Positions 1 through 7,198 of a stretch of 9,427 nucleotides of DNA are shown one piece after another. Each line of letters opens with the position of its first letter. Position 1 is the stretch's first letter. Made by a program: the position numbers and the translations under genes. The DNA is from Actinomycetota bacterium. Its GTDB lineage: Bacteria > Actinomycetota > Actinomycetes > Mycobacteriales > Mycobacteriaceae. Location: positions 1-9,427 of the forward strand of contig SYAB01000431.1 in assembly GCA_005787665.1 (NCBI GenBank), given 5' to 3'. Under the pieces are notes generated by a model. That model saw nothing but the letters and a program-made list of their open reading frames with translations, was not told the origin of the DNA and made no database searches.

Positions 1-172
1 GGCTCTCCCCCGACTCGGCCCCGCGGCGTTGACGCGCCGAACCCTCGGCGTCGCGGCCGCGCGCCGACGCCGTTGCGGCGCCCCGGGCGGCCCTGCGCCC
101 CGACGCCGTGGCGACGGTCTCGCCGGAGTCTTTGGAGTCCTTGCGGCTACCTGACCTGTGCCCGACCTTCAT
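1..172 (-). CDS. FtsL-like dcw-cluster protein, N-terminus only (Rv2164c-like)
   Basis: The open frame starts at an ATG that overlaps the rsmH stop codon as TGATG and runs off the left edge after 57 codons with no stop. GGAGAGGAC a few bases upstream (about 178-186) is a good ribosome-binding site. The visible peptide begins [18 protein letters not shown] and is almost entirely Arg, Lys, Ala, Gly and Ser: a basic, disordered, cytoplasmic-type N-terminus with no membrane segment yet. In mycobacteria the gene after rsmH encodes a proline-rich single-pass membrane protein at the FtsL position, just before the penicillin-binding protein gene pbpB (ftsI). The assignment rests on position, translational coupling and N-terminal composition. 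The membrane helix and coiled coil that define FtsL lie outside the window. Confidence 0.75.
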   Translation of the reverse strand, partial: MKVGHRSGSRKDSKDSGETVATASGRRAARGAATASARGRDAEGSARQRRGAESGES

Positions 173-1290
173 CAGGAGTCCTCTCCCTCTACCCGCTCGA
201 TGACACGCAGACGAACCGGGGCGCTGCGCGGGTTCTCGTCGATCTCCCCCGGGTCGGCGCGCTCGGCGCCCCGGGTCACCGCCACGAACTCCGGTCCGTG
301 GCCGGGCAGTTCCACCGGCAGCCCCGCGGGGCTGCGCGAGGCCGTCGCCGCGGCGAACGTGGTCTTGACGATCCGGTCCTCGAGCGACTGATAGGCCATC
401 ACGGCGACTCGCCCACCGGGACGCACCGCGCGCAGCGCCGCCGGTAGCGCCGCGGTCAGCGAATCGAGTTCGGCATTGACCGCGATCCGCAGCGCCTGGA
501 AGGTCCGCTTGGCCGGGTGCCCGCCGGTCCGGCGGGCAGGTGCGGGAATCGCCTCGTAGAGGGTCTCGACCAGTTCACCGGTGCGGGTGAACGGCCTCTT
601 CCGCCGCCGCTCGACGATGAATCCGGCGATCCGGGAGGCGAATTTCTCCTCCCCGAATCGGCGCAGGACCTCGGTGAGGTGCGCGCGGTCGTAGGTGTTG
701 AGGATCACCGCGGCGGTGAGTTCGGCACCGGGATCCATCCGCATGTCCAGCGGCGCGTCCTGGGAGTACGAGAACCCCCGCTCCGGGCGGTCCAGCTGCA
801 TCGAGGAGACACCCAGGTCGAACAGCACCCCGTCCACCGATCCGGCCGCCGCTAGCCCGCCCTCGCCCAGAGCCGCGGCGATCCCGTCATAACGGGTGCG
901 CACCAGATGGACGCGGTCGCCGAAGCGGGCCAGTCGACGCCCGGCGATCGCCAGCGCGTCGGGGTCGCGGTCCAGCCCGATCAACCGCAATCCGGCGAAC
1001 CCGTCGAGGAACCGTTCGGCGTGGCCGCCGGCTCCCAGCGTGGCGTCGACCAGCACCGCCCCCGCGCCGTCCGGCGCGGTGCGGGTAAGCGCTGGGGCGA
1101 GCAGTTCGACACATCGTTCCAGCAGGACCGGAACGTGTCCGTGGGCGCCAGGGTCGAGCACCGCGCAACCTCCGGTTCGGCGCGGCGGCGCCCCTGCAGC
1201 GAGGTCCCTGTCCGTCTCGAACCTGGCGTCGGGGAAGTACGCCAGGGTCGTTTCGGGCAGAGGCCACGCTGCACGGGCGCGCCGCTGCAC
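172..1290 (-). CDS. rsmH: 16S rRNA (cytosine(1402)-N(4))-methyltransferase RsmH (MraW)
   Basis: RsmH transfers a methyl group from S-adenosylmethionine to N4 of C1402 in the decoding centre of 16S rRNA. The SAM-binding fold is clear: DATLGAGGH at about residues 82-90, GLDRDP at about 105-110, then [19 protein letters not shown]. Further family blocks are [17 protein letters not shown], the mycobacterial form [11 protein letters not shown] of the family SLEDR motif, and [10 protein letters not shown] near the C-terminus. The frame is open back to 1326, but that start would overlap mraZ by 29 bp. The GTG at 1290 lies 7 nt after the mraZ stop and gives [24 protein letters not shown], which aligns with the start of the M. 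tuberculosis protein. I therefore prefer 372 aa (H37Rv protein about 396). No strong ribosome-binding site is seen, so translation is probably coupled to mraZ. It is the second gene of the dcw operon. Confidence 0.95.
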   Translation of the reverse strand: MQRRARAAWPLPETTLAYFPDARFETDRDLAAGAPPRRTGGCAVLDPGAHGHVPVLLERCVELLAPALTRTAPDGAGAVLVDATLGAGGHAERFLDGFAGLRLIGLDRDPDALAIAGRRLARFGDRVHLVRTRYDGIAAALGEGGLAAAGSVDGVLFDLGVSSMQLDRPERGFSYSQDAPLDMRMDPGAELTAAVILNTYDRAHLTEVLRRFGEEKFASRIAGFIVERRRKRPFTRTGELVETLYEAIPAPARRTGGHPAKRTFQALRIAVNAELDSLTAALPAALRAVRPGGRVAVMAYQSLEDRIVKTTFAAATASRSPAGLPVELPGHGPEFVAVTRGAERADPGEIDENPRSAPVRLRVIERVEGEDS

Positions 1291-1297
1291 CCCGGGC

Positions 1298-1729
1298 TCA
1301 AATAATGTCGCTGAGCGCGTCATCACTGGCCGCGGAGAAGTTCTCTTCGTGGGTCTGCTGATAGTCCTGCCAGGCGCCGGCGTCCCAGATCTCCAGGAAG
1401 TCCACCGCTCCGATCACCACGCAGTCCTTCGTGAGCTGTGCGTAGCGACGGTGGTCGGCGGACAGCGTGATGCGGCCCTGGGTGTCGGGGTGCTGCTCAT
1501 CGGTGCCCGCCGCCAGATTGCGCAGGAAGGCACGGGCCTCCGGGTTGCTCCGCGAGGTCGCCGCGGCACGTCGGGCCAGTTGTTCGAACTGGGCACGCGG
1601 GTAGACCGCAAGGCTGTGGTCCTGGCTCTTGGTGACCATCAGCCCTCCCGAGAGCGCGTCGCGAAACTTGGCCGGCAGCGTCAACCTGCCCTTGTCGTCC
1701 AACTTGGGTGTGTAGGTGCCCAGAAACAT
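1298..1729 (-). CDS. mraZ: Transcriptional regulator MraZ
   Basis: MraZ is the DNA-binding regulator at the head of the division and cell wall cluster. It forms a ring-shaped oligomer and binds short direct repeats in its own promoter. The protein has 143 aa, the usual mycobacterial length, with two SpoVT/AbrB-like halves. Their signature loops are [14 protein letters not shown] (about 11-24) and [14 protein letters not shown] (about 82-95). The sequence [20 protein letters not shown] is nearly identical to the M. tuberculosis N-terminus. An in-frame GTG at 1738 is rejected as the start because AAGGAG (1741-1746) would be only 2 nt away; the ATG at 1729 has 11 nt of spacing. The gene ends 7 nt before the preferred rsmH start. 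The 10-bp-periodic GTGG boxes at 1787-1822 are its likely operator. Confidence 0.97.
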   Translation of the reverse strand: MFLGTYTPKLDDKGRLTLPAKFRDALSGGLMVTKSQDHSLAVYPRAQFEQLARRAAATSRSNPEARAFLRNLAAGTDEQHPDTQGRITLSADHRRYAQLTKDCVVIGAVDFLEIWDAGAWQDYQQTHEENFSAASDDALSDII

Positions 1730-1740
1730 GCGTCGCACGT

Positions 1741-1746
1741 CTCCTT
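1741..1746 (-). promoter_or_regulatory. Ribosome-binding site of mraZ
   Basis: AAGGAG on the minus strand, 11 nt before the ATG at 1729 and only 2 nt before the in-frame GTG at 1738. The spacing decides the mraZ start in favour of the ATG. Confidence 0.75.
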
Positions 1747-1786
1747 CCGCACCTCGCCGACCCCGGGATGCCGGTCACCCCGCTGC

Positions 1787-1822
1787 CGCCACGATACCCC
1801 ACATTGCCCCACTTTGCTCCAC
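1787..1822 (-). promoter_or_regulatory. MraZ-box operator: four GTGG repeats at 10-bp spacing
   Basis: Reading toward mraZ, the boxes GTGGAG, GTGGGG, GTGGGG and GTGGCG start at 1822, 1812, 1802 and 1792, exactly 10 bp apart. The first box begins 93 bp upstream of the mraZ ATG. Known MraZ operators in other bacteria are several direct GTGGG-type boxes at one-helical-turn spacing in the mraZ promoter, so this matches what the family binds. Two TANNNT motifs, TATCGT at 1826-1821 and at 1796-1791, overlap the first and last boxes and are candidate -10 elements. MraZ bound here would then compete directly with RNA polymerase. The repeats are seen; the binding and the promoter position are inferred. 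Confidence 0.8.
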
Positions 1823-2048
1823 GATAAGGGCCAAAAATGGTCGATGTCGCCCACCTTCTTCCACAAGGAGGTGTTGGGCGACGTCCGGGGCACCGCAGAT
1901 GACCGCGACCGGCCAGCTCAGACAGGGCTACGGCCCGAGTGGGGCCCAGTGGGGGACGATCGTGGGGAACCAGCGCGCGGACCGCGCCGACGGCGTCGAT
2001 CCGGGGAGATCAGATCTTTATGCGACGAACGGCCCGGCGCCGGGGTTC
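1823..2048. other. Non-coding spacer upstream of mraZ
   Basis: With the operator, this forms a gap of about 310 bp between mraZ and the DUF3040 gene. I find no credible gene: open frames crossing it are high-GC shadows of neighbouring genes and match no family I know. It contains GTGGAA and GTGGGC on the minus strand, 10 bp apart (1864-1849). It also has three GTGGGG motifs on the plus strand, beginning at 1939, 1949 and 1962. A 12-bp perfect palindrome, CCCGGCGCCGGG, sits at 2033-2044 just past the DUF3040 stop codon. In M. tuberculosis H37Rv an IS6110 copy lies in this interval; no insertion-sequence remnant is visible here. Confidence 0.6.
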
Positions 2049-2453
2049 CTACTCGTCGAAACGGCGGCGGAAGCGATCTTCCATCCGACTGGTGAAGGAT
2101 CCGCCGCCCGCCGTCTTGCCGCGACGCTGCCGGGACGGGCCGGGTGCGGTACCGCGCTCGCGACCGCCGGCCACCGGGGGCCCGGTCACGGCGAACACCA
2201 CGCCGGCGAACATCACCACGAAGCCCAACACGGACAGAACGGGGAAGCCGGCGATCATGGTCGCCTTGAACGCCACACCGGAGACCAGCATGGCCAGGCC
2301 GAGCAGGGACAATCCCGCGCCTTGTAACCGGCGCCGGGTGGACGGCGCGCGAAGTGTCCCGCCGCGCACGCTCGAGGCGAACTTGGGGTCCTCGGCATAG
2401 AGAGCGCTCTCGATCTGATCGAGCATTCGCTGCTCATGATCGGAGAGTGGCAT
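2049..2453 (-). CDS. DUF3040 small membrane protein (Rv2169c-like)
   Basis: The product has 134 aa, the same length as I recall for Rv2169c. It opens with the DUF3040 signature MPLSDHEQRMLDQIESALYA followed by EDPKFASSVR (to about residue 30). This amphipathic, acidic head precedes two hydrophobic segments, about 45-62 and 67-91. The tail is basic and Gly/Arg-rich and ends MEDRFRRRFDE. DUF3040 proteins are small actinobacterial membrane proteins of unknown function, and I infer none here. The frame is open back to 2564, but the signature begins at the ATG at 2453. That ATG is preceded by a strong AAGGAGG (2459-2465). The gene points the same way as mraZ but is separated by about 310 bp holding the mraZ operator, so it is probably transcribed separately. 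It is divergent from the acetyltransferase gene. Confidence 0.9.
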   Translation of the reverse strand: MPLSDHEQRMLDQIESALYAEDPKFASSVRGGTLRAPSTRRRLQGAGLSLLGLAMLVSGVAFKATMIAGFPVLSVLGFVVMFAGVVFAVTGPPVAGGRERGTAPGPSRQRRGKTAGGGSFTSRMEDRFRRRFDE

Positions 2454-2521
2454 CCGTCCCTCCTTGCCGCGCGGCTGGAAAATCTCATCACCGCCGCGGC
2501 CGGAGCCCGGCGGGTACCCAC

Positions 2522-2527
2522 ATGATA
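2522..2527 (-). promoter_or_regulatory. Candidate -10 element of the DUF3040 gene
   Basis: TATCAT on the minus strand matches the mycobacterial TANNNT consensus. It would give a leader of roughly 60 nt before the AAGGAGG-led start at 2453. No recognisable -35 sits at 17 bp, which is common in mycobacteria. Confidence 0.35.
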
Positions 2528-2679
2528 CGAGGTGAGGTTGGCCCTTACCACCCCGTTTGAGCACCGGATCGGTATCCGGCGCCCGAAAGGATCATAGCCT
2601 CGCGCGGCACGTTGTCAGCATCGGTCGATTTCACGTAAGGCGTCCGTCACGAGTGGGCGAGGCGCCGGCCCGCGGTGAC

Positions 2680-2685
2680 CATAAT
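2680..2685 (+). promoter_or_regulatory. Candidate -10 element of the GNAT acetyltransferase gene
   Basis: CATAAT differs from TATAAT at one base and stands out in GC-rich surroundings. A start point 6-7 nt downstream falls at about 2692. That position is an in-frame GTG, and it lies 33 nt before the alternative GTG at 2725, which has its own GGAGG. The promoter could therefore make a leaderless message or one with a short leader. Confidence 0.45.
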
Positions 2686-2724
2686 GACGGGGTGGGTGAA
2701 AGCCTCGACGGACGGAGGGCGACG

Positions 2725-3321
2725 GTGCCGGCCTTCCTGATCGACTTGTCGCCGGCCGACATGCACCGGCGTCTCGGCGAGGCTCTGGGCGTCTACGTCG
2801 ACGCCATGCACTACCCCCGCGGCACCGAGAATCAGCGAGCCTCGATGTGGCTGGAGCACAGCCGCCGCCCCGGTTGGCGCGCGGTGGCGGTGGTGGAGGT
2901 GACCGCCGCCGATCCTCCCGGGTCCGAACACCTGGCCAGCGCCCCCCTGCTCGGGGTGGCCTACGGGTATCGCGGCGCACCGGATCAGTGGTGGCAGCAA
3001 CAGGTGGTGCGGGGCCTGCACCGCGTCGGACTGCCCAGCCCCGAGATCTCCCGGTTGACCAGCAACTACTTCGAGTTGACCGAATTGCACATCCATCCCG
3101 CGGCGCAGGGACGCGGCCTCGGCGAGGCACTGGCGCGCCGATTGCTCAGCGAGCGCCCCGAAGCCCATGTGCTGTTGTCCACACCGGAGACGAACGGGGA
3201 GGCCAACCGTGCCTGGCGGCTCTATCGCCGGCTGGGATTCACCGACGTCATGCGCGGTTACCACTTTGCCGGCGACCCCCGCGCGTTCGCCATTCTGGGC
3301 CGGACACTGCCCCTGCAGTGA
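2725..3321 (+). CDS. GNAT-family N-acetyltransferase (Rv2170-like)
   Basis: A cytoplasmic acetyl-CoA-dependent acetyltransferase of 198 aa. The GNAT core lies in the C-terminal half. YFELTELHIHP (about 115-125) is strand beta4, followed by the acetyl-CoA pyrophosphate loop AQGRGLGEALARRLL (about 127-141, Q/RxxGxG type). The strand HVLLSTP and the C-terminal WRLYRRLGF motif (about 164-172) follow. The N-terminal part resembles Rv2170, including MHYPRGTENQR and AYGYRGAPDQWW. Rv2170 has been reported to acetylate isocitrate dehydrogenase in M. tuberculosis; whether that holds here is unknown. Start choice: the GTG at 2725 is preceded by GGAGG (2714-2718, 6 nt spacing) and fits the start of Rv2170. 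An in-frame GTG at 2692 would give 209 aa and could be a leaderless start. It is divergent from the DUF3040 gene and lies 35 bp before lppM. Confidence 0.9.
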   Translation: MPAFLIDLSPADMHRRLGEALGVYVDAMHYPRGTENQRASMWLEHSRRPGWRAVAVVEVTAADPPGSEHLASAPLLGVAYGYRGAPDQWWQQQVVRGLHRVGLPSPEISRLTSNYFELTELHIHPAAQGRGLGEALARRLLSERPEAHVLLSTPETNGEANRAWRLYRRLGFTDVMRGYHFAGDPRAFAILGRTLPLQ

Positions 3322-3343
3322 CACCGCCGCGGCGCGGGTCTGG

Positions 3344-3349
3344 CACGAT
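3344..3349 (+). promoter_or_regulatory. Candidate -10 element of lppM (leaderless)
   Basis: CACGAT fits the mycobacterial NANNNT -10 pattern and lies 7 nt before the lppM GTG start at 3357. No Shine-Dalgarno sequence is seen before that GTG. A promoter producing a leaderless lppM message is the simplest reading, although read-through from the acetyltransferase gene is also possible. Confidence 0.4.
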
Positions 3350-3356
3350 ACCTTTC

Positions 3357-5190
<1,834 letters not shown>

Positions 5191-5197
5191 GCGCACG

Positions 5198-6676
5198 ATG
5201 ACCGCACCGACCGCGACCACACCGGGGACTCTGGGGCGCCTGCGGGCCTTCGTCCGGGGCGACGAGGGCCGCCCGGCCCTGCTGGGTTTCGCCGGCGCGG
5301 CGTTGATCACCCTCGGCGGCCTGGGCGCCGGCAGCACCCGCGAACACGATCCGCTGCTGGAAGCACTGCACCTGTCCTGGCTGCGTTTCGGCCACGGCGT
5401 CGTGGTTTCGACGATCACGCTGTGGACCGGTGTGGTGGTGATGCTGCTCGCCTGGCTGTGGCTGGGACGCCGGCTGGTCGACGGCCGGCCGACGACCGAG
5501 TACACCATGATCGCCACCACCGGCTTCTGGTTGGCCCCGCTGCTGCTGAGCGTTCCGCTGTTCAGCCGCGACACCTATTCCTACCTGGCCCAGGGCGCGC
5601 TGCTCCGGGACGGTTTCGACCCCTATCTCGTGGGCCCGATCGAGAACCCCAATCCGTTGCTGGACAACGTCAGTCCGATCTGGACCACCACGACCGCGCC
5701 GTACGGTCCGGCCGTCATCCTGGTCGCGAAGTTCGTGACCATGATCGTCGGTGACGATGTGGTCGCAGGCACCATGCTGCTGCGACTGTGCATGCTGCCC
5801 GGCCTGGCGCTGTTGATCTGGGCGGCTCCCCGGGTGGCCCGCCACGTCGGCGCCAACGGCGCGGTGGCGTTGTGGATCTGCGTGCTCAACCCGCTGGTCA
5901 TCATCCACCTGATGGGTGGGGTGCACAACGAGATGCTGATGGTCGGGATGATGATGGCCGGCATCGCGCTGACCTTCGCGGGCAAACATGTCGCAGGCGC
6001 GGCGCTCATCGCCGTCGCGGTCGCGGTGAAGGCGACCGCGGTCCTGTCGCTCCCGTTCATGGTGTGGGTCTGGATGCGCCACCTCGGGGGAAACCGGTTG
6101 CGGGCCTTCGCCATCGCCTCCGGGGCGTCATTGGCCACCTTCGTCGCCGTGTTCGCGGTGCTGTCGACGCTGGCCGGAGTCGGCCTGGGCTGGCTGACCG
6201 CACTGGCCGGATCGGTGAAGATCATCAACTGGCTGACCGTTCCGACCGCCCTGGCCAATCTCACCAGCACGATCGGCAATATCTTCGGGTCGGCCAACTT
6301 CTACGCCGTCCTCGAGGTGACCCGACTGGTCGGGATCGGGGTCATCCTGGTCGCACTTCCGTTGCTGTGGTGGCGGTTCCGGCACACCGACCGGGAGGCG
6401 CTGCAAGGTATCGCGTGGGCGATGGCGGTCGTCGTGCTGTTCGTCCCCGCCGCCCTGCCCTGGTACTACACCTGGCCTTTGGCGGTCGTGTCGGCGCTGG
6501 CCCAGTCCCGTGCGGCACTGGCCGCCATCGCCGGTTTCTCGACCTGGATCATGGTGATCTTCAAACCGGACGGATCGCACGGGATGTACTCGTGGCCGCA
6601 CGTGCTGCTGGCCACCGCGTGCGCGTTCGCGGCGTGGTACTCCCTACGACGGGAGGACTCGTGGCGGGCGCGCTGA
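5198..6676 (+). CDS. mptA: Alpha-1,6-mannopyranosyltransferase MptA (GT-C family)
   Basis: A polytopic plasma-membrane mannosyltransferase of 492 aa (H37Rv protein about 516). It uses polyprenyl-phosphate-mannose on the outer face to extend the alpha-1,6-mannan core of lipomannan and lipoarabinomannan; loss in mycobacteria or corynebacteria truncates the mannan. About a dozen hydrophobic segments are visible, for example near residues 28-46, 67-90, 104-122 and 170-187. The first large outer loop holds SRDTYSYLAQG (about 123-133), with the Arg-Asp pair expected for the GT-C catalytic region, then FDPYLVGP and TAPYGPAVILVAKF. The C-terminus is short and basic (REDSWRAR). The ATG lies 7 nt after the idsA2 stop with no strong ribosome-binding site, so coupling is likely. 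The gene converges on the Rv2175c-like gene; the stop codons are 34 bp apart. Confidence 0.94.
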   Translation: MTAPTATTPGTLGRLRAFVRGDEGRPALLGFAGAALITLGGLGAGSTREHDPLLEALHLSWLRFGHGVVVSTITLWTGVVVMLLAWLWLGRRLVDGRPTTEYTMIATTGFWLAPLLLSVPLFSRDTYSYLAQGALLRDGFDPYLVGPIENPNPLLDNVSPIWTTTTAPYGPAVILVAKFVTMIVGDDVVAGTMLLRLCMLPGLALLIWAAPRVARHVGANGAVALWICVLNPLVIIHLMGGVHNEMLMVGMMMAGIALTFAGKHVAGAALIAVAVAVKATAVLSLPFMVWVWMRHLGGNRLRAFAIASGASLATFVAVFAVLSTLAGVGLGWLTALAGSVKIINWLTVPTALANLTSTIGNIFGSANFYAVLEVTRLVGIGVILVALPLLWWRFRHTDREALQGIAWAMAVVVLFVPAALPWYYTWPLAVVSALAQSRAALAAIAGFSTWIMVIFKPDGSHGMYSWPHVLLATACAFAAWYSLRREDSWRAR

Positions 6677-6686
6677 GCGGAACCGG

Positions 6687-6722
6687 TCAGTACGCCATTC
6701 AGTACGCCATTCAGTACGCCAT
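6687..6722 (-). repeat. Three tandem copies of a 12-bp unit at the 3' end of the Rv2175c-like gene
   Basis: On the minus strand the unit ATGGCGTACTGA occurs three times without interruption or mismatch (6722-6711, 6710-6699, 6698-6687). The first copy is the end of the coding sequence (Met-Ala-Tyr-stop). The other two fill most of the 34-bp gap to the mptA stop and repeat the same in-frame stop. The protein is unchanged. The structure is that of a small tandem duplication, probably by replication slippage. Confidence 0.95.
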
Positions 6723-7115
6723 CGCCTGGGCCCGGCGCAGCACCTCCCGAGCCTGATGGCCGTGCAGTGCGTCGATCGGCCGCGCGTTCCGGGTCGGCTC
6801 CCGCACCCCGTCGCGGGTGACGGCCAGCGACGGATCGGCGGTGAACAGCCAGCGCAGGATCTCCTCGTCTCGATAGCCGCCGTCGCGCAGGACCGCCAGC
6901 AGGCCGGCCACCGACTTGACCACCTGGCCCGAGTCGGTGAAGAAGGCCCGCGGTACCACCGGGATCCCGTTGCGGCGCACCGCCACCAGTTGCCCCTCCC
7001 GCAGGTACTGGTGGACCTTGGTCACCGGAACCCGCAGCAACTCGGCCACGGTCGGCAGGTCGTAGACCGGTTCTCCGGAGTCGAGAACGTCATCGCCGGC
7101 AGGAATGCTGCTCAC
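6711..7115 (-). CDS. Winged-helix DNA-binding protein, PknL substrate (Rv2175c-like)
   Basis: A 134-aa protein matching Rv2175c almost throughout. VYDLPTVAELLRVPVTKVHQYLREGQLVAVRR (about 17-48) is the helix-turn-helix and recognition part. It is followed by a wing-like strand, IPVVPRAFF, and a helical C-terminal domain ending HQAREVLRRAQAMAY. In M. tuberculosis it binds DNA and is phosphorylated by PknL on an N-terminal threonine (Thr9), which weakens binding. Start: the GTG at 7115 lies 6 nt after TACACT, so the message is probably leaderless and begins VSSIPAGDDVLD. The frame stays open upstream to 7325, with another GTG at 7178, but neither has better support. From 7115 the N-terminal phosphothreonine region is absent; the first Thr is residue 22, inside the DNA-binding domain. 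It is divergent from pknL across 83 bp. Confidence 0.92.
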   Translation of the reverse strand: MSSIPAGDDVLDSGEPVYDLPTVAELLRVPVTKVHQYLREGQLVAVRRNGIPVVPRAFFTDSGQVVKSVAGLLAVLRDGGYRDEEILRWLFTADPSLAVTRDGVREPTRNARPIDALHGHQAREVLRRAQAMAY

Positions 7116-7121
7116 CGCGCC

Positions 7122-7127
7122 AGTGTA
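7122..7127 (-). promoter_or_regulatory. Predicted -10 element of the Rv2175c-like gene (leaderless)
   Basis: TACACT on the minus strand fits TANNNT. The next 6 nt (GGCGCG) lead directly into the GTG at 7115, the spacing expected when transcription begins at the first base of the start codon. No Shine-Dalgarno sequence is present. No clear -35 is seen. Confidence 0.6.
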
Positions 7128-7186
7128 GGCACCACGAGCCCGAACACGGCGGTGGATGGCTCGACGGTGTACGGCCACCGGGTATC

Positions 7187-7192
7187 TAGGAT
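7187..7192 (+). promoter_or_regulatory. Predicted -10 element of pknL (leaderless)
   Basis: TAGGAT fits TANNNT and is followed by 6 nt (GAGCCG) and then the pknL GTG at 7199. There is no room for a ribosome-binding site between them, so a leaderless message is predicted. The two back-to-back -10 elements, 59 bp apart, leave the region between them as the place for shared control of the kinase and its substrate. Confidence 0.6.
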
Positions 7193-7198
7193 GAGCCG

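Noticed and set aside
2033..2044. Palindrome CCCGGCGCCGGG just after the DUF3040 stop as a terminator
   Set aside because: It has no adequate loop and no T-tract on the transcribed strand. Such GC palindromes are common by chance in this composition.
896..2095. Long plus-strand open frame across rsmH, mraZ and the spacer
   Set aside because: It is antisense to two certain genes, has no recognisable domain, is Arg/Pro/Ser-rich, and shows the usual high-GC shadow pattern.
2526..2550. Possible IdeR iron box around GAGGTTGGCCCTTACC upstream of the DUF3040 gene
   Set aside because: Only the left half resembles the iron-box consensus; the right half does not match in register.
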